The position numbers and the translations under genes are program-made. Source: an uncultured Vibrio sp. (GTDB lineage: Bacteria > Pseudomonadota > Gammaproteobacteria > Enterobacterales > Vibrionaceae). From it: DNA of 64,000 bases. Location: positions 62,001 to 126,000 of the forward strand of contig CANNGN010000009.1 in NCBI GenBank assembly GCA_947504195.1, read 5' to 3'. This document shows positions 27,136 to 36,118 of this stretch, one piece after another. The stretch's first letter is position 1, and each line of letters starts with the position of its first letter. Under the pieces are notes generated by a model, which did not search any database, was not told the DNA's origin, and saw only the letters and a list, made by a program, of their open reading frames with translations.

Positions 27136-28079
27136 GTACTCAAAAAAACGTCGAGATAAAAAACAAACAAACGACTACAGAATTAAAAGAAGTAACGTAT
27201 ACGCCAGTAAAATCTTATACGGAAGAAACGTCTTCTACCGAGCCTCAAATGAACACATTATTTAAAAAGCTCAAAGACTATACTCTGACACCCGGTGATT
27301 ATTATGGTGAACCAGGACAAGGTAACTCCCGTATCGTTTCTGTAATTTCCGCAATAAGTTTTATTTTACTTTGGGCGGCAGTAACAGAAGGAGGATTGAT
27401 TAAGCCTTTGTTTCTTCCCTCTCCCTTCGATGTGATGGCTCGATTTGGTGATCTATGGACAGAAGGGTTTGCCGGAGTATCTCTCGGTCAACATATGTCA
27501 GCAAGTTTAACGCGAGTATTCGGAGCCTTTATATTTGCGGTTATTACTGCGGTACCCGTTGGTATCTTAATTGGATGCAATGTATGGGTCCGAGGTATAT
27601 TCGATCCATTAATTGAATTCTACCGTCCGTTACCTCCTTTGGCATATCTACCTTTGGTGATTATTTGGCTAGGTATTGATGAAACTAGCAAAATAACACT
27701 TATCTATTTGGCGATGTTTGCACCGATTGCTCTAAGCGCACGTGCTGGGGTCTCATCCGCCAAAAGTGAACAGATACAAGCGGCATACTCTATGGGTGCC
27801 TCGAAATCTCAAGTTCTCTACCACGTCATTATCAAAAGCGCGATGCCTGAAATATTAACTGGACTACGCATTGGTATCGGCTTCGGGTGGACAACATTGG
27901 TAGCCAGTGAAATGGTGGCGGCTGAAGCAGGTATTGGCTATATGGTGTTAAACGCCGCAGAGTTCTTAGTTACCGATGTCGTTATTGCAGGCATTATTAT
28001 AATTGGTGTTGTCGCCTACTCCTTTGATCTATTTATGCGTTACCTTGAGACCAAATTAGTCCCTTGGAAAGGATACTAA
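27132..28079 (+). CDS. tauC: Taurine ABC transporter, permease
   Basis: 315-residue BPD-type permease with about six helices and the EAA-loop motif AAYSMGASKSQVLYHVIIKSAMPEI. The roughly 60-residue hydrophilic N-terminal extension (rich in Lys, Thr and Glu) before the first helix is longer than in E. coli TauC. It is translationally coupled to tauB. Confidence 0.9.
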   Translation: MSTQKNVEIKNKQTTTELKEVTYTPVKSYTEETSSTEPQMNTLFKKLKDYTLTPGDYYGEPGQGNSRIVSVISAISFILLWAAVTEGGLIKPLFLPSPFDVMARFGDLWTEGFAGVSLGQHMSASLTRVFGAFIFAVITAVPVGILIGCNVWVRGIFDPLIEFYRPLPPLAYLPLVIIWLGIDETSKITLIYLAMFAPIALSARAGVSSAKSEQIQAAYSMGASKSQVLYHVIIKSAMPEILTGLRIGIGFGWTTLVASEMVAAEAGIGYMVLNAAEFLVTDVVIAGIIIIGVVAYSFDLFMRYLETKLVPWKGY

Positions 28080-28229
28080 TAGCAATATCAAGTCGTATTT
28101 TCTCTATGTCGCAACAATTGCTTGCGGCATATCAACCAAACCAACGCTCAAAGTTGGCGCAAACATGCCACCAACTTCGTGATGAAACCCAATATAAATT
28201 TTAAAACAATAAGAACAGGATGAATCTTC

Positions 28230-28967
28230 GTGCACGAATCTTTATGGATAATAATGCCGGTTGTCGCATTCGCTGCGTTGGTTCGAGGCTATGCTGGTTT
28301 TGGTTTTGCGGCTATTGCAGTGGTTGGGATGAATCTTTTTCTGACTCCTCAACAAAGTATACCGATTATACTTGGGCTCGATTTACTCTGCAGCATTAGC
28401 TTGTGGAAGCAAGCTCGTCAGCAAGCGGAAATAGCTACCTTTAAAATACTTACATTAGGCTCATTGGTTGGTATCCCTATTGGGTTCAGCTTGCTTATCC
28501 TTGTCCCCCCAGAATTACTAAAATTTTTAATTTGTTTAGTCATCTTAATTTTTGCCTTGATCCTAATTTTTGATTTTCGTTTACAGAATGCAGATTCATT
28601 ATGGACGAAACTGACTTTTGGGTTGGCAAGTGGCATTGGTACAGCTGGAGCTTCTGTCGGTGGACCAATGATTGTCAGCTACATGCTCTCAAGTTCTCTT
28701 GCTCCCGCTACACAAAGAGCAACAATGATTCTGTTTTTCATTATCAGTGAAACGTTAGCACTTATCGCCCTGTTCACAGGAGGACTTATAGATTGGCGTA
28801 TCACCACTCTACTATTAACTCTGCTAGTGCCTACATTAATAATGGTTAAAGTTGGACAGTCTATGTTCAATCGCTACCCTCCCAAATCGCTCAAGCATTT
28901 TGCGCTCCCTATTATGACAATGGTTGCGATATTTGGCATTAGCGCTTCAATTCAAAAAATGAATTAA
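28230..28967 (+). CDS. TauE/SafE-family exporter (candidate isethionate exporter)
   Basis: 245-residue membrane protein with about eight hydrophobic segments and the two TauE/SafE half-repeat motifs (RGYAGFGFAAIAVVGM near the N-terminus; GLASGIGTAGASVGGPMIVSYML after the middle). GTG at 28230 follows AGGA. Family members export sulfite, sulfoacetate or isethionate. IsfE in Chromohalobacter and Klebsiella belongs here and works with IsfD. As the locus has Tpa but no Xsc, isethionate is the more likely cargo than sulfite. That is inference from context. Confidence 0.75.
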   Translation: MHESLWIIMPVVAFAALVRGYAGFGFAAIAVVGMNLFLTPQQSIPIILGLDLLCSISLWKQARQQAEIATFKILTLGSLVGIPIGFSLLILVPPELLKFLICLVILIFALILIFDFRLQNADSLWTKLTFGLASGIGTAGASVGGPMIVSYMLSSSLAPATQRATMILFFIISETLALIALFTGGLIDWRITTLLLTLLVPTLIMVKVGQSMFNRYPPKSLKHFALPIMTMVAIFGISASIQKMN

Positions 28968-28999
28968 CTACGTATTAAGTAAGATAAATTGAGAAAACT

Positions 29000-30190
29000 A
29001 TGGAAGAAAAGCATATGGACATACACAATCATCCAGCTCTTATTGGTGCCCTTAGCTCAACCGCACCCTCTGATGCGGTAATCAACTTTAGCCCAGGTCC
29101 AACCGGACTGCCGAAGGATGTTGAAGCGAAGATTGCAGCAAGCTTTCAAACTACTGGGATTACATCGCTCGCAATGTCTCATCGTGCACCAGAGTTCCAG
29201 AAAATCTTAGATAACACCTTAGCCACGACTAGACGTGTAATGAAAATACCCGATGACTACGCAATCCTGTTTACTCATGGCGGTGGTCATGGGCAGTTTG
29301 CCGCTCTTCCTCTCAACCTTTGTCAGAACCAGTCGGATATTGCAACGTATGTTGTCAACGGTACTTGGTCTGCACGAGGAAGAGATGAGGCTGGGAGATA
29401 CTGCAATGTTCAAACGATAGATGCACAAGATCCCAGTACAGGTACATACACCACTTTTCCGGAACTCACTGAAGACGCAATTGATTCGAAGAGCAAATAC
29501 CTTTACCTCTGCTCTAATGAAACGGTAAATGGTATCGAGCTTTACCGCTTACCTAAACTACCAGAATCTCGCCAACATATTCCGTTGGTCATCGATGCCA
29601 GCTCTGATTTCTCAACCAAACCGATAGATTGGATTAATGCGAATGTTGGTGTGCTATTTGCCTGTGCATCTAAAAATATCGGACATCCAGGCTTGACAAT
29701 GACGGTTATTCGTAAAGATCTGTTAGGCAATGCATCACCACTGTGTCCAGGCGTATTTAACTATACGATCAGCAGTGATACTGGGAACTTATGGAATACA
29801 CCTGCAACATTCAATATCGAGGTTGTAGGCTTTTTAATGGATTGGCTCGAACAAAATGGTGGTGTTGATGCTTGTGAACAACGCTCTATCGCGAAGTCAA
29901 ACGTTCTTTACGACGTGATCGACAGTTCCAATGGTTTCTATGGCACCCCAATAGTGGATAAAAACCTACGCAGTCGTATGAATGTTCCTTTCAATGTAAA
30001 TGGTGGCAATGAGGAACTCACTAACAAATTTCTAATCGAAAGCTGGGAAAAAGGAATAGTGGGTTTACGAACACTAACACCCTTTGGCGTTGGAGATTAT
30101 CTTAGAGCAAGCTTGTATAACGGTATAACTCTTTCAGATGTAACAACTCTAACAGAGTTTCTGAGAGATTTTGCTATAAAAAATGCATAG
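29000..30190 (+). CDS. SerC-like class-V aminotransferase
   Basis: 396-residue PLP enzyme colinear with phosphoserine aminotransferase. It has an N-terminal INFSPGPTGLP, MSHRAPEF, the PLP lysine in CASKNIGHPGLTM, and SRMNVPFNV near the C-terminus. The HGGGHGQFAALPLNL loop and the insert around residues 115-160 look diverged. A second ATG at 29015 has the better ribosome-binding site. It is placed at the end of the taurine locus, 32 bp after the exporter gene. It could transaminate phosphohydroxypyruvate, or a different 2-oxo acid or sulfo-aldehyde in this pathway. A true serC is expected elsewhere in the genome. Confidence 0.75.
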   Translation: MEEKHMDIHNHPALIGALSSTAPSDAVINFSPGPTGLPKDVEAKIAASFQTTGITSLAMSHRAPEFQKILDNTLATTRRVMKIPDDYAILFTHGGGHGQFAALPLNLCQNQSDIATYVVNGTWSARGRDEAGRYCNVQTIDAQDPSTGTYTTFPELTEDAIDSKSKYLYLCSNETVNGIELYRLPKLPESRQHIPLVIDASSDFSTKPIDWINANVGVLFACASKNIGHPGLTMTVIRKDLLGNASPLCPGVFNYTISSDTGNLWNTPATFNIEVVGFLMDWLEQNGGVDACEQRSIAKSNVLYDVIDSSNGFYGTPIVDKNLRSRMNVPFNVNGGNEELTNKFLIESWEKGIVGLRTLTPFGVGDYLRASLYNGITLSDVTTLTEFLRDFAIKNA

Positions 30191-30264
30191 TTAAAAACTC
30201 TGCGATTTCATAAATAACTATTAGAACTCAGTACCAATAAAGCTATCAATAATCGCAATAGTAT

Positions 30265-30290
30265 AAAAAATCGCCCAGCATAACTGGGCG
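30265..30290 (-). terminator. Terminator of the module-1 flavoprotein operon
   Basis: On the minus strand CGCCCAG (30290-30284), a 5-base loop, CTGGGCG (30278-30272), then ATTTTTT. It is 56 bp past the flavoprotein stop codon and between two convergent genes. Confidence 0.75.
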
Positions 30291-30345
30291 AAAATGGCAG
30301 TATTACTAAACAAACACTTCAGAGCGTTGGTAGAACAAATCTCGG

Positions 30346-32106
30346 TTAACTTAGCCCAAGCTCTTCAATATATTGTTCTTCTTCAGGAAACGCGAAATTG
30401 TATTTCTCGCGATAACTTAACTCTGGAGATGGGTGCCATTTCTCGGGGATTTTCTCCAAATCAGACTCAACATGACCACCCTCATTTAAAGTGAGTGTCA
30501 CCCACGCAAGGAAGTTCTTGTCATCTCGGTATGGGTAATCCTCTCGATAGTGAGTACCTCGGCTCTCTTTACGAGCCATACCAGCTATTAATTTCATCTC
30601 CGCATTGAGCAACATGTTGCGACACTCGTGTGCGTTGCGCAGCTCATGAAAGTTTTCGACTTTTAAATTGTTGGCAAATTTCTTTTGTAGGTACTTAATC
30701 TGTTTGAGTGCAATCTCCATACGATCTTGGTCTTTTACATACAGCACGTAGTAAGGGAACATGATCCCCTGCATCAAACGCGTCACCCAGTTAGGGTTAT
30801 AGCCCTGGCGATTGTTGTATGGAAAAATCACAGCTTGCAGGTATTCATTCAAACGTTCAGAAGTAAGCTTGGGCGCTTCTTGGGTTTTAATGTATTCCGC
30901 GGCAGCCCATCCAGAGCGAGCACCCTGAACGGATGAACCGGAAGATGAGGAACCAAAGCCTGAATAACCCGCACCATTTTGCATCGAACACATCGCATCG
31001 CCTGCAGCCCAAAGACCTTCTACGCTAGAGCGTCCATTGATATCTCGAGGGAAAACACCTTCTCCTTTGTGATTTCCCATCCCGACGGTTGAGAATCCTT
31101 TAAAAGGAGGAGGACCGCCCGCTGGGTGCCCTGGAGGCGGTGGCGGTAAACCATCAGGTATGCCCATAGGCGGCTTCTCGCCTTGAGCGACCCCTGGTGG
31201 TCGCGCATAATCGGGATGGATAGGAAATCCTCCGCGATCAAAGCCGATTGCCATATCGGTTCTTAAACCTAGAGCAGAACCATTGAGTTTATTTGGATCA
31301 AAAGGACCATCTTGGCTCGGCGGACCACCACCTAAGCTAAGTGCGCTTTTTTTCTCTTTTCTTTCTGGATAGAGATAATTATAAGGCATTGATGGGTGCG
31401 CATCATTGAACTCTTTGCCTGAAATTTGAGCACCGGCACGAATGGCCATTGCATCACCATCAGCCGTTGCCGAACTACATGGGTAGCCCATTCCTACTGG
31501 TTTAAGCGACGATGGTCCGGTACAGAGGATAGTCGCTTTAGCTAATACAGCATAAGGTTGCCCCGATTCCATATGGAACCCTATCCCGCCAATAACCTTA
31601 TCTTCATCTTTAAGTAACTCGACAAACATGACGCGTTCAAGCATTTCGACGCCAACCTCGAGCGCTTTACGACGCATTGGGTCACCACCACCAACATGCT
31701 CTACCGAACGTGATACTGATCCCGGTTGGTAGTAATATGGACGTCCACCTTCATGTTCATGGGTAAGCCCTGTTTTAGTGCCCCAAGATTGAAGTTCTAA
31801 CAAACGATCCATCGATTCGTCCATCAACAGATTGGAAAAATCTAAGTTATTAAGGTACTCGCCTGACAATACAAATTGCTTAATGTAATCTTCTCGGGTT
31901 AGCGCACCATCAAAGTCATCCCATACAAACCAAGAGTTTGCCCAAGGTGTTAAACCCGATCGACCGGTACGTCCCTTAACCGCCATAATCACATTAGCAC
32001 CGGCCTCTGCCGCTTTAATCGAAGCAAAGCAACCAGCAAAACCACCACCGACAACTAACACATCGGTTTCTAACGTAATTAGCTCAAGATCTTGTTTCTT
32101 TTTCAT
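30346..32106 (-). CDS. Fumarate-reductase/AprA-like flavoprotein, module 1
   Basis: 586-residue soluble flavoprotein of the FrdA/SdhA/AprA superfamily, without signal peptide or membrane segment. An N-terminal FAD motif DVLVVGGGFAGCFASIKA is followed by the capping region. The second FAD-binding segment is GLWAAGDAMCSMQNGAGYSGFGS at about residues 364-386. The C-terminal helical domain has PYYVLYVK and ESRGTHYRED (about 514-523), the signature of this superfamily. A proline-rich stretch at about residues 298-337 (DNA 31215-31096) is unusual. It is preceded by AGGAG and lies 10 bp after its NAD(P)H partner gene. It has two paralogues in the window. It probably reduces (or oxidises) a small organic acid; the substrate is unknown. 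Confidence 0.75.
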   Translation of the reverse strand: MKKKQDLELITLETDVLVVGGGFAGCFASIKAAEAGANVIMAVKGRTGRSGLTPWANSWFVWDDFDGALTREDYIKQFVLSGEYLNNLDFSNLLMDESMDRLLELQSWGTKTGLTHEHEGGRPYYYQPGSVSRSVEHVGGGDPMRRKALEVGVEMLERVMFVELLKDEDKVIGGIGFHMESGQPYAVLAKATILCTGPSSLKPVGMGYPCSSATADGDAMAIRAGAQISGKEFNDAHPSMPYNYLYPERKEKKSALSLGGGPPSQDGPFDPNKLNGSALGLRTDMAIGFDRGGFPIHPDYARPPGVAQGEKPPMGIPDGLPPPPPGHPAGGPPPFKGFSTVGMGNHKGEGVFPRDINGRSSVEGLWAAGDAMCSMQNGAGYSGFGSSSSGSSVQGARSGWAAAEYIKTQEAPKLTSERLNEYLQAVIFPYNNRQGYNPNWVTRLMQGIMFPYYVLYVKDQDRMEIALKQIKYLQKKFANNLKVENFHELRNAHECRNMLLNAEMKLIAGMARKESRGTHYREDYPYRDDKNFLAWVTLTLNEGGHVESDLEKIPEKWHPSPELSYREKYNFAFPEEEQYIEELGLS

Positions 32107-32116
32107 GACTGAACTC

Positions 32117-33787
32117 CTACTTATCTGCTAATGCGGTGCCAAGCTGCACGACATCAAAATTGTGTAACGAGGTCATATAAGCACCATCGGTGATTTCAAT
32201 ACAGTCTGCCGGGCAGTAATGAGCACACAAGCGACACACCTGGCAATCATCGACAGCGGCGATGGTTGAACGACTACCACAAGTGAGACAGCGTTCAGAT
32301 TCACGTTGGACTTGAGCTCTAGTAAGGTTTTGCGATGTTTCTTTGAAATTATTGATCCGTTCTTGTGCACACGTCTTATTGCGCTCTTGGCGAACGTCGG
32401 TGTAGAGGTTGTGATTTTCAGGTACATCCTTAGACATAGGACGCTCTATATCAAGACCAACGGCTAACTCTTCACCTTTGAGATATTGATCAACAACCGC
32501 AGCAACCCGTTTTCCCGAAGCTAAAGCTCGGACGACCGTTGTTGGACCGGTAACCCCATCTCCCGCGGCAAATAGGTTGTTAGAAACCTGCAACGTTTTA
32601 CTGTCTGCATTGATAAAACCGCGTTGAGTTGTATTAAAATCTGTCGGAACCAGCTCACCATCGGCAGTTTGACCAATAGCCATGATGATGCCATCTACGA
32701 CTAGTTCTTCGACAACATCACTGCCAATACAAGGATTAAAACTGCGGTCTTCATTACGCACAGAGGAACACTCAACCAGAGAAATGGCGTGCACTTGATC
32801 CTTGTTTAACTTGAATGCTTTTACCGAACGCTGAGTATGGAAGATAATGCCTTCTTCGTGGCATTCTTCAATTTCTTCGGTCAACGCCAGCATGGTATCT
32901 TTGTGACCTGGTTGAATGCGTTCTAAACAAACCACATGAACTTCTTTCGCGCCTATACGTAACGCGGTTCTTGCGGCATCAAGAGATACAGACCCACCAC
33001 CTATCACCGCAACTTTCGTTGGTATATTTTGAGAAACGTCAGTACGGGCATCTTTAAGAAATTGAATCGCGCTGGTGATATTTGCAGCATGACAACCAGG
33101 AACATCTAGCGTCATAGGTTTAGCGGCACCAACTGTTGCGATAAAGGCTTTAAAGCCCTCGGCTTCTAGTTGATTCTTCGAAACATCCTTACCGACTTGG
33201 GTCCCGAGACGAAACTCGATACCCATCGCTTTGTAATAGTTTATTTGCGCTTCGATGGTTTCATTAGGAAGACGAAATGCAGGAATTGAGTATTGTAAAA
33301 GTCCACCAGGTTTAGGGTCTTTTTCAAATACTGTTACTTGATAACCATTTTGTGCGAGATTAAATGCAGCACTCAATCCAGCGGGACCTGACCCAATAAC
33401 GGCCACTTTATCTCCTGAGCCATTTCCACCCGCCGTAATATTATTCAACATGTAATCACCTAGGTACTGCTCTAGACCATTAATGTTAATTGGGCTGTCA
33501 ACTTGTTGCCGGGTACAGTTGCTTTCACATGGATGAGGGCAAACTCGACCAGTGATGGAAGGCATAGGGTGACGTTGCTGCAGTATAGTAGCGGCTTCAT
33601 TCATCCTGCCTTGCTTCATTAAGTTGTGATATTCCCGTTGGTCAAGTCCTAATGAGCAATCATTACTACACGGAGATACTTCAATTCGACGACTTGATGT
33701 ATCCAAGCGAAAGACATCCATTGGACAAGACTCAATACACGTTCCGCATCCAATACATAGCTCTTGGTCAATACTCGCTACTGGCAT
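32117..33787 (-). CDS. NAD(P)H-dependent Fe-S flavoprotein (NfnL/GltD-like), module 1
   Basis: 556 residues. Domains in order: a single 4Fe-4S motif CIGCGTCIESCPMD (residues 11-24), the GltD-type N-terminal Fe-S helical domain (CSNDCSLGLDQREYHNL through RVCPHPCESNC), an FAD Rossmann fold (VAVIGSGPAGLSAA) and an NAD(P) Rossmann fold (VAVIGGGSVSLDAART). FAAGDGVTGPTTVVRALASGK binds FAD. Last comes a 4Fe-4S motif (CQVCRLCAHYCPADC). This is an NAD(P)H-to-Fe-S electron input protein, similar to NfnB/GltD with ferredoxin domains at both ends. It is encoded directly before the flavoprotein it presumably feeds. The paralogue at 60388-62031 has the same plan. Pairing is inferred from operon structure. 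Confidence 0.8.
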   Translation of the reverse strand: MPVASIDQELCIGCGTCIESCPMDVFRLDTSSRRIEVSPCSNDCSLGLDQREYHNLMKQGRMNEAATILQQRHPMPSITGRVCPHPCESNCTRQQVDSPININGLEQYLGDYMLNNITAGGNGSGDKVAVIGSGPAGLSAAFNLAQNGYQVTVFEKDPKPGGLLQYSIPAFRLPNETIEAQINYYKAMGIEFRLGTQVGKDVSKNQLEAEGFKAFIATVGAAKPMTLDVPGCHAANITSAIQFLKDARTDVSQNIPTKVAVIGGGSVSLDAARTALRIGAKEVHVVCLERIQPGHKDTMLALTEEIEECHEEGIIFHTQRSVKAFKLNKDQVHAISLVECSSVRNEDRSFNPCIGSDVVEELVVDGIIMAIGQTADGELVPTDFNTTQRGFINADSKTLQVSNNLFAAGDGVTGPTTVVRALASGKRVAAVVDQYLKGEELAVGLDIERPMSKDVPENHNLYTDVRQERNKTCAQERINNFKETSQNLTRAQVQRESERCLTCGSRSTIAAVDDCQVCRLCAHYCPADCIEITDGAYMTSLHNFDVVQLGTALADK

Positions 33788-34057
33788 AAATCCTCTTTAT
33801 TTGTCGTAGAAATCTAATAACCAAAAATATTTAAATTCGACTGGCTATTAATTCCAAATAAGAACAAAAATTTACAGTTTATAAAATTTAACAATTGTAC
33901 TAACAAGCTTTAACAACATTGTTTTTTAAGAACAAATAAAGTTCATCGATATAGTTAAAATTAAACTTATAAAAACCATTTTAAATTTTAAAAGGCTAGA
34001 TTGAGTTAAAAATCGAGTACAGAAAATATTTCAATGTACTCAATTTTCCACGCTAGC
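33788..34057. other. AT-rich upstream region of the module-1 redox operon
   Basis: 270 bp, very AT-rich. It must contain the promoter of the 33787-30346 operon, but I see no sigma-54 GG-N10-GC pattern and no palindrome like those of module 2. This suggests different control. Confidence 0.5.
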
Positions 34058-35380
34058 TTATTCGGTTATTGCTTGCCCCACTTTTAGCTTTGCATTATTT
34101 CTTTCACGCTCTTTATCAACTTCCATATTCTCTGCATCATGGGTTTTACCTGTGAAAGCAAATAACACCGCTGCTAATATCGAGAACGGCGCTAGAAGAA
34201 GGAAAACGGTTTCGTAAGAACCCAAAATCCCAAACATAATCGGTACGTAAGCAAACGCGAAACTAATCGCGAGTGACTGAAATATGATCCAATAGCGATT
34301 TACATTTAGGAACTCTCTTCGACCAACCAAGTAGGCTAGATGAGATGGCATTAAGTTCGGAGTTCCACCAGTCCCAATAGCAATGCAGAGTATTGATAGG
34401 TAGTAATATCCAATGCTTTCAGCCGAACCAAATGCAAAGCCAATAGGACCGAAAATAGTAATTACAGCAAAGACAACACACGCTTTTGTTGTGCCAACTT
34501 TGTCGCTAAACCATCCCCAAAAATACGTTAGAGGGATCCCCATAAGAGACGCTACCGTCATCATAAGTAATGCTTTATTGACCTCGATGCCACCAGATGT
34601 GAGCACCGGCACGATTTGGACGACTAATCCAAGATTCACGATGGTGACAAACCCCCAACCAAAACAGTAAAACCATATTTCCTTAGTTTTTAATACCTTA
34701 ACTAATGACCATTTTGATTTAAATTCGCGCATTGCTTTGATTTGTTTGAGTTCCACTTCCGTAAACGGGATACCATCTGGGTCAAGACCAACCTGCTCTG
34801 GTGCGTCTTTTATAACAAAAAATCCAATCAATCCCATGGCAGTGAAAATGGCACCGACACTTGTATATAGTGCAGTAAAACTAAAATGCTCAATCAAGTG
34901 GTAGCCGATCGGTGTAAACGTAGCAGTACTAAAAGGCGCAGCTATGGTGACAATCCCAAATGCTTTCCCACGATTTCGGACAAACCAATTCGAGATCAAA
35001 GCGCCTTGAGATATGAATATTGCAGGTGTAAAAATACCAATAATAATGTTGGCAGCAACAAACTGCCCCATGGTCTGCGACATGCCCATTCCAGCAATTG
35101 CCAGACCAACCAAAGTAATACTTGGGGCAGTTACATTTCTAATCCCCTTTTTAACCATAAGCGTGCTAAGAACTACGCCACTAATAACGGCAAGCAATTT
35201 CACAATAGATACTTTGGCAACAACGTCGCTCGGGTTCCAACCAAATTTTTGTTCCAGTGACGGTAAGATAAGGTTCATACTTTCAGGGCCAGCTGTCGCC
35301 ATGATGAAGTAATAAACTACAAACAAGTAAAATATTAAAAATATCGCAAATACTTTGAATGTGCTTGGGGTTCGTTCCAT
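34058..35380 (-). CDS. MFS transporter, OFA-like, module 1
   Basis: 440-residue major facilitator with twelve hydrophobic segments. ILPSLEQKFGWNPSDV after helix 1 and SNWFVRNRGKAFGIVTIAAPF in the helix 4-5 loop are typical of the oxalate/formate-antiporter (OFA) group, whose members carry small organic anions. It is upstream of, and on the same strand as, the module-1 redox pair but separated by 270 bp. It closely parallels the MFS of module 2 in sequence style and placement. Likely imports the flavoprotein substrate (inference). Confidence 0.8.
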   Translation of the reverse strand: MERTPSTFKVFAIFLIFYLFVVYYFIMATAGPESMNLILPSLEQKFGWNPSDVVAKVSIVKLLAVISGVVLSTLMVKKGIRNVTAPSITLVGLAIAGMGMSQTMGQFVAANIIIGIFTPAIFISQGALISNWFVRNRGKAFGIVTIAAPFSTATFTPIGYHLIEHFSFTALYTSVGAIFTAMGLIGFFVIKDAPEQVGLDPDGIPFTEVELKQIKAMREFKSKWSLVKVLKTKEIWFYCFGWGFVTIVNLGLVVQIVPVLTSGGIEVNKALLMMTVASLMGIPLTYFWGWFSDKVGTTKACVVFAVITIFGPIGFAFGSAESIGYYYLSILCIAIGTGGTPNLMPSHLAYLVGRREFLNVNRYWIIFQSLAISFAFAYVPIMFGILGSYETVFLLLAPFSILAAVLFAFTGKTHDAENMEVDKERERNNAKLKVGQAITE

Positions 35381-36118
35381 TTAAATACGTCCTAAATGTA
35401 AATTATTAAAGCTAAAGTGATTAATTAAAAAATAAAGAGATAACTAAATGTTAAATCTCATAACAATGCGTGTGACGTCTCTTATTATTTAATGACCATA
35501 TTTTTCACTTCATGGAAACTAAATTTAACAATTAAGGAGATTCGAAAGACTAAAGAACGAGATACCAGCAATTTGTAATTTTTGATACGTTTGCTTAGTT
35601 TTGTAAAACGCTTCATTTATTTTCAACTCGGTAATACTAAGTGACTCATCAATGCTCAATTTGTTGATATCCAGGTTGTTACTTCTCTCCAACTAACAAC
35701 CTACTATCAACAAACCGTTAGATACCTACTAGTTAGCTATCTAACTATCAGAGTAAACAAACATAAAAAAAGAGAAAGGACTTTTATTGCATAATTTGAG
35801 GTGTATCACTTCCTAGTAAGGTGTATAAAGTAGTTAACTAGGAAACAATATTATTTGCTTGATCAATATCAACATATGTTTAGATTTCAGCGTCGAACAG
35901 GCGCATTATTTTGGTTAAAGCGTATCGGTGATCATTATTAGTTCAGCACTAAAAACGAGCGTTTCGGTTGAGGTGAAATGCGCGTAAGCTGTGTTGGTGA
36001 AATCATTCGCCGTTACATCGAGTTAGTTCGTAACGGCTACCTTATGGATCAATTCACGCGCATGATTACTGCGAAACTCTGCTCTAAATAATTTTCTGCT
36101 TTCATTTTCACATAATCA
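35381..36118. other. Large intergenic region between module 1 and glyA
   Basis: 738 bp with no recognisable gene. It contains a palindromic AGTTAGCTATCTAACT near 35730-35750, a repeated AGGTGTAT (about 35799 and 35819), and an imperfect inverted repeat TTCCTAGT...ACTAGGAA (35810-35844). A 37-codon frame starting at ATG 35978 and ending at 36091 is Arg/Ile-rich and has no ribosome-binding site. I do not recognise it; it may be a gene relic. The region must also carry the promoter of the module-1 MFS gene. Confidence 0.5.

Noticed and set aside
23512..30190. Taurine degradation through Xsc to acetyl phosphate and sulfite
   Set aside because: No thiamine-diphosphate enzyme or phosphotransacetylase gene is present in the window; it could exist elsewhere in the genome.
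34886..35312. Two overlapping plus-strand frames of about 100-124 codons inside the module-1 MFS gene
   Set aside because: They are antisense to conserved transmembrane segments, with low-complexity composition and no start signals.
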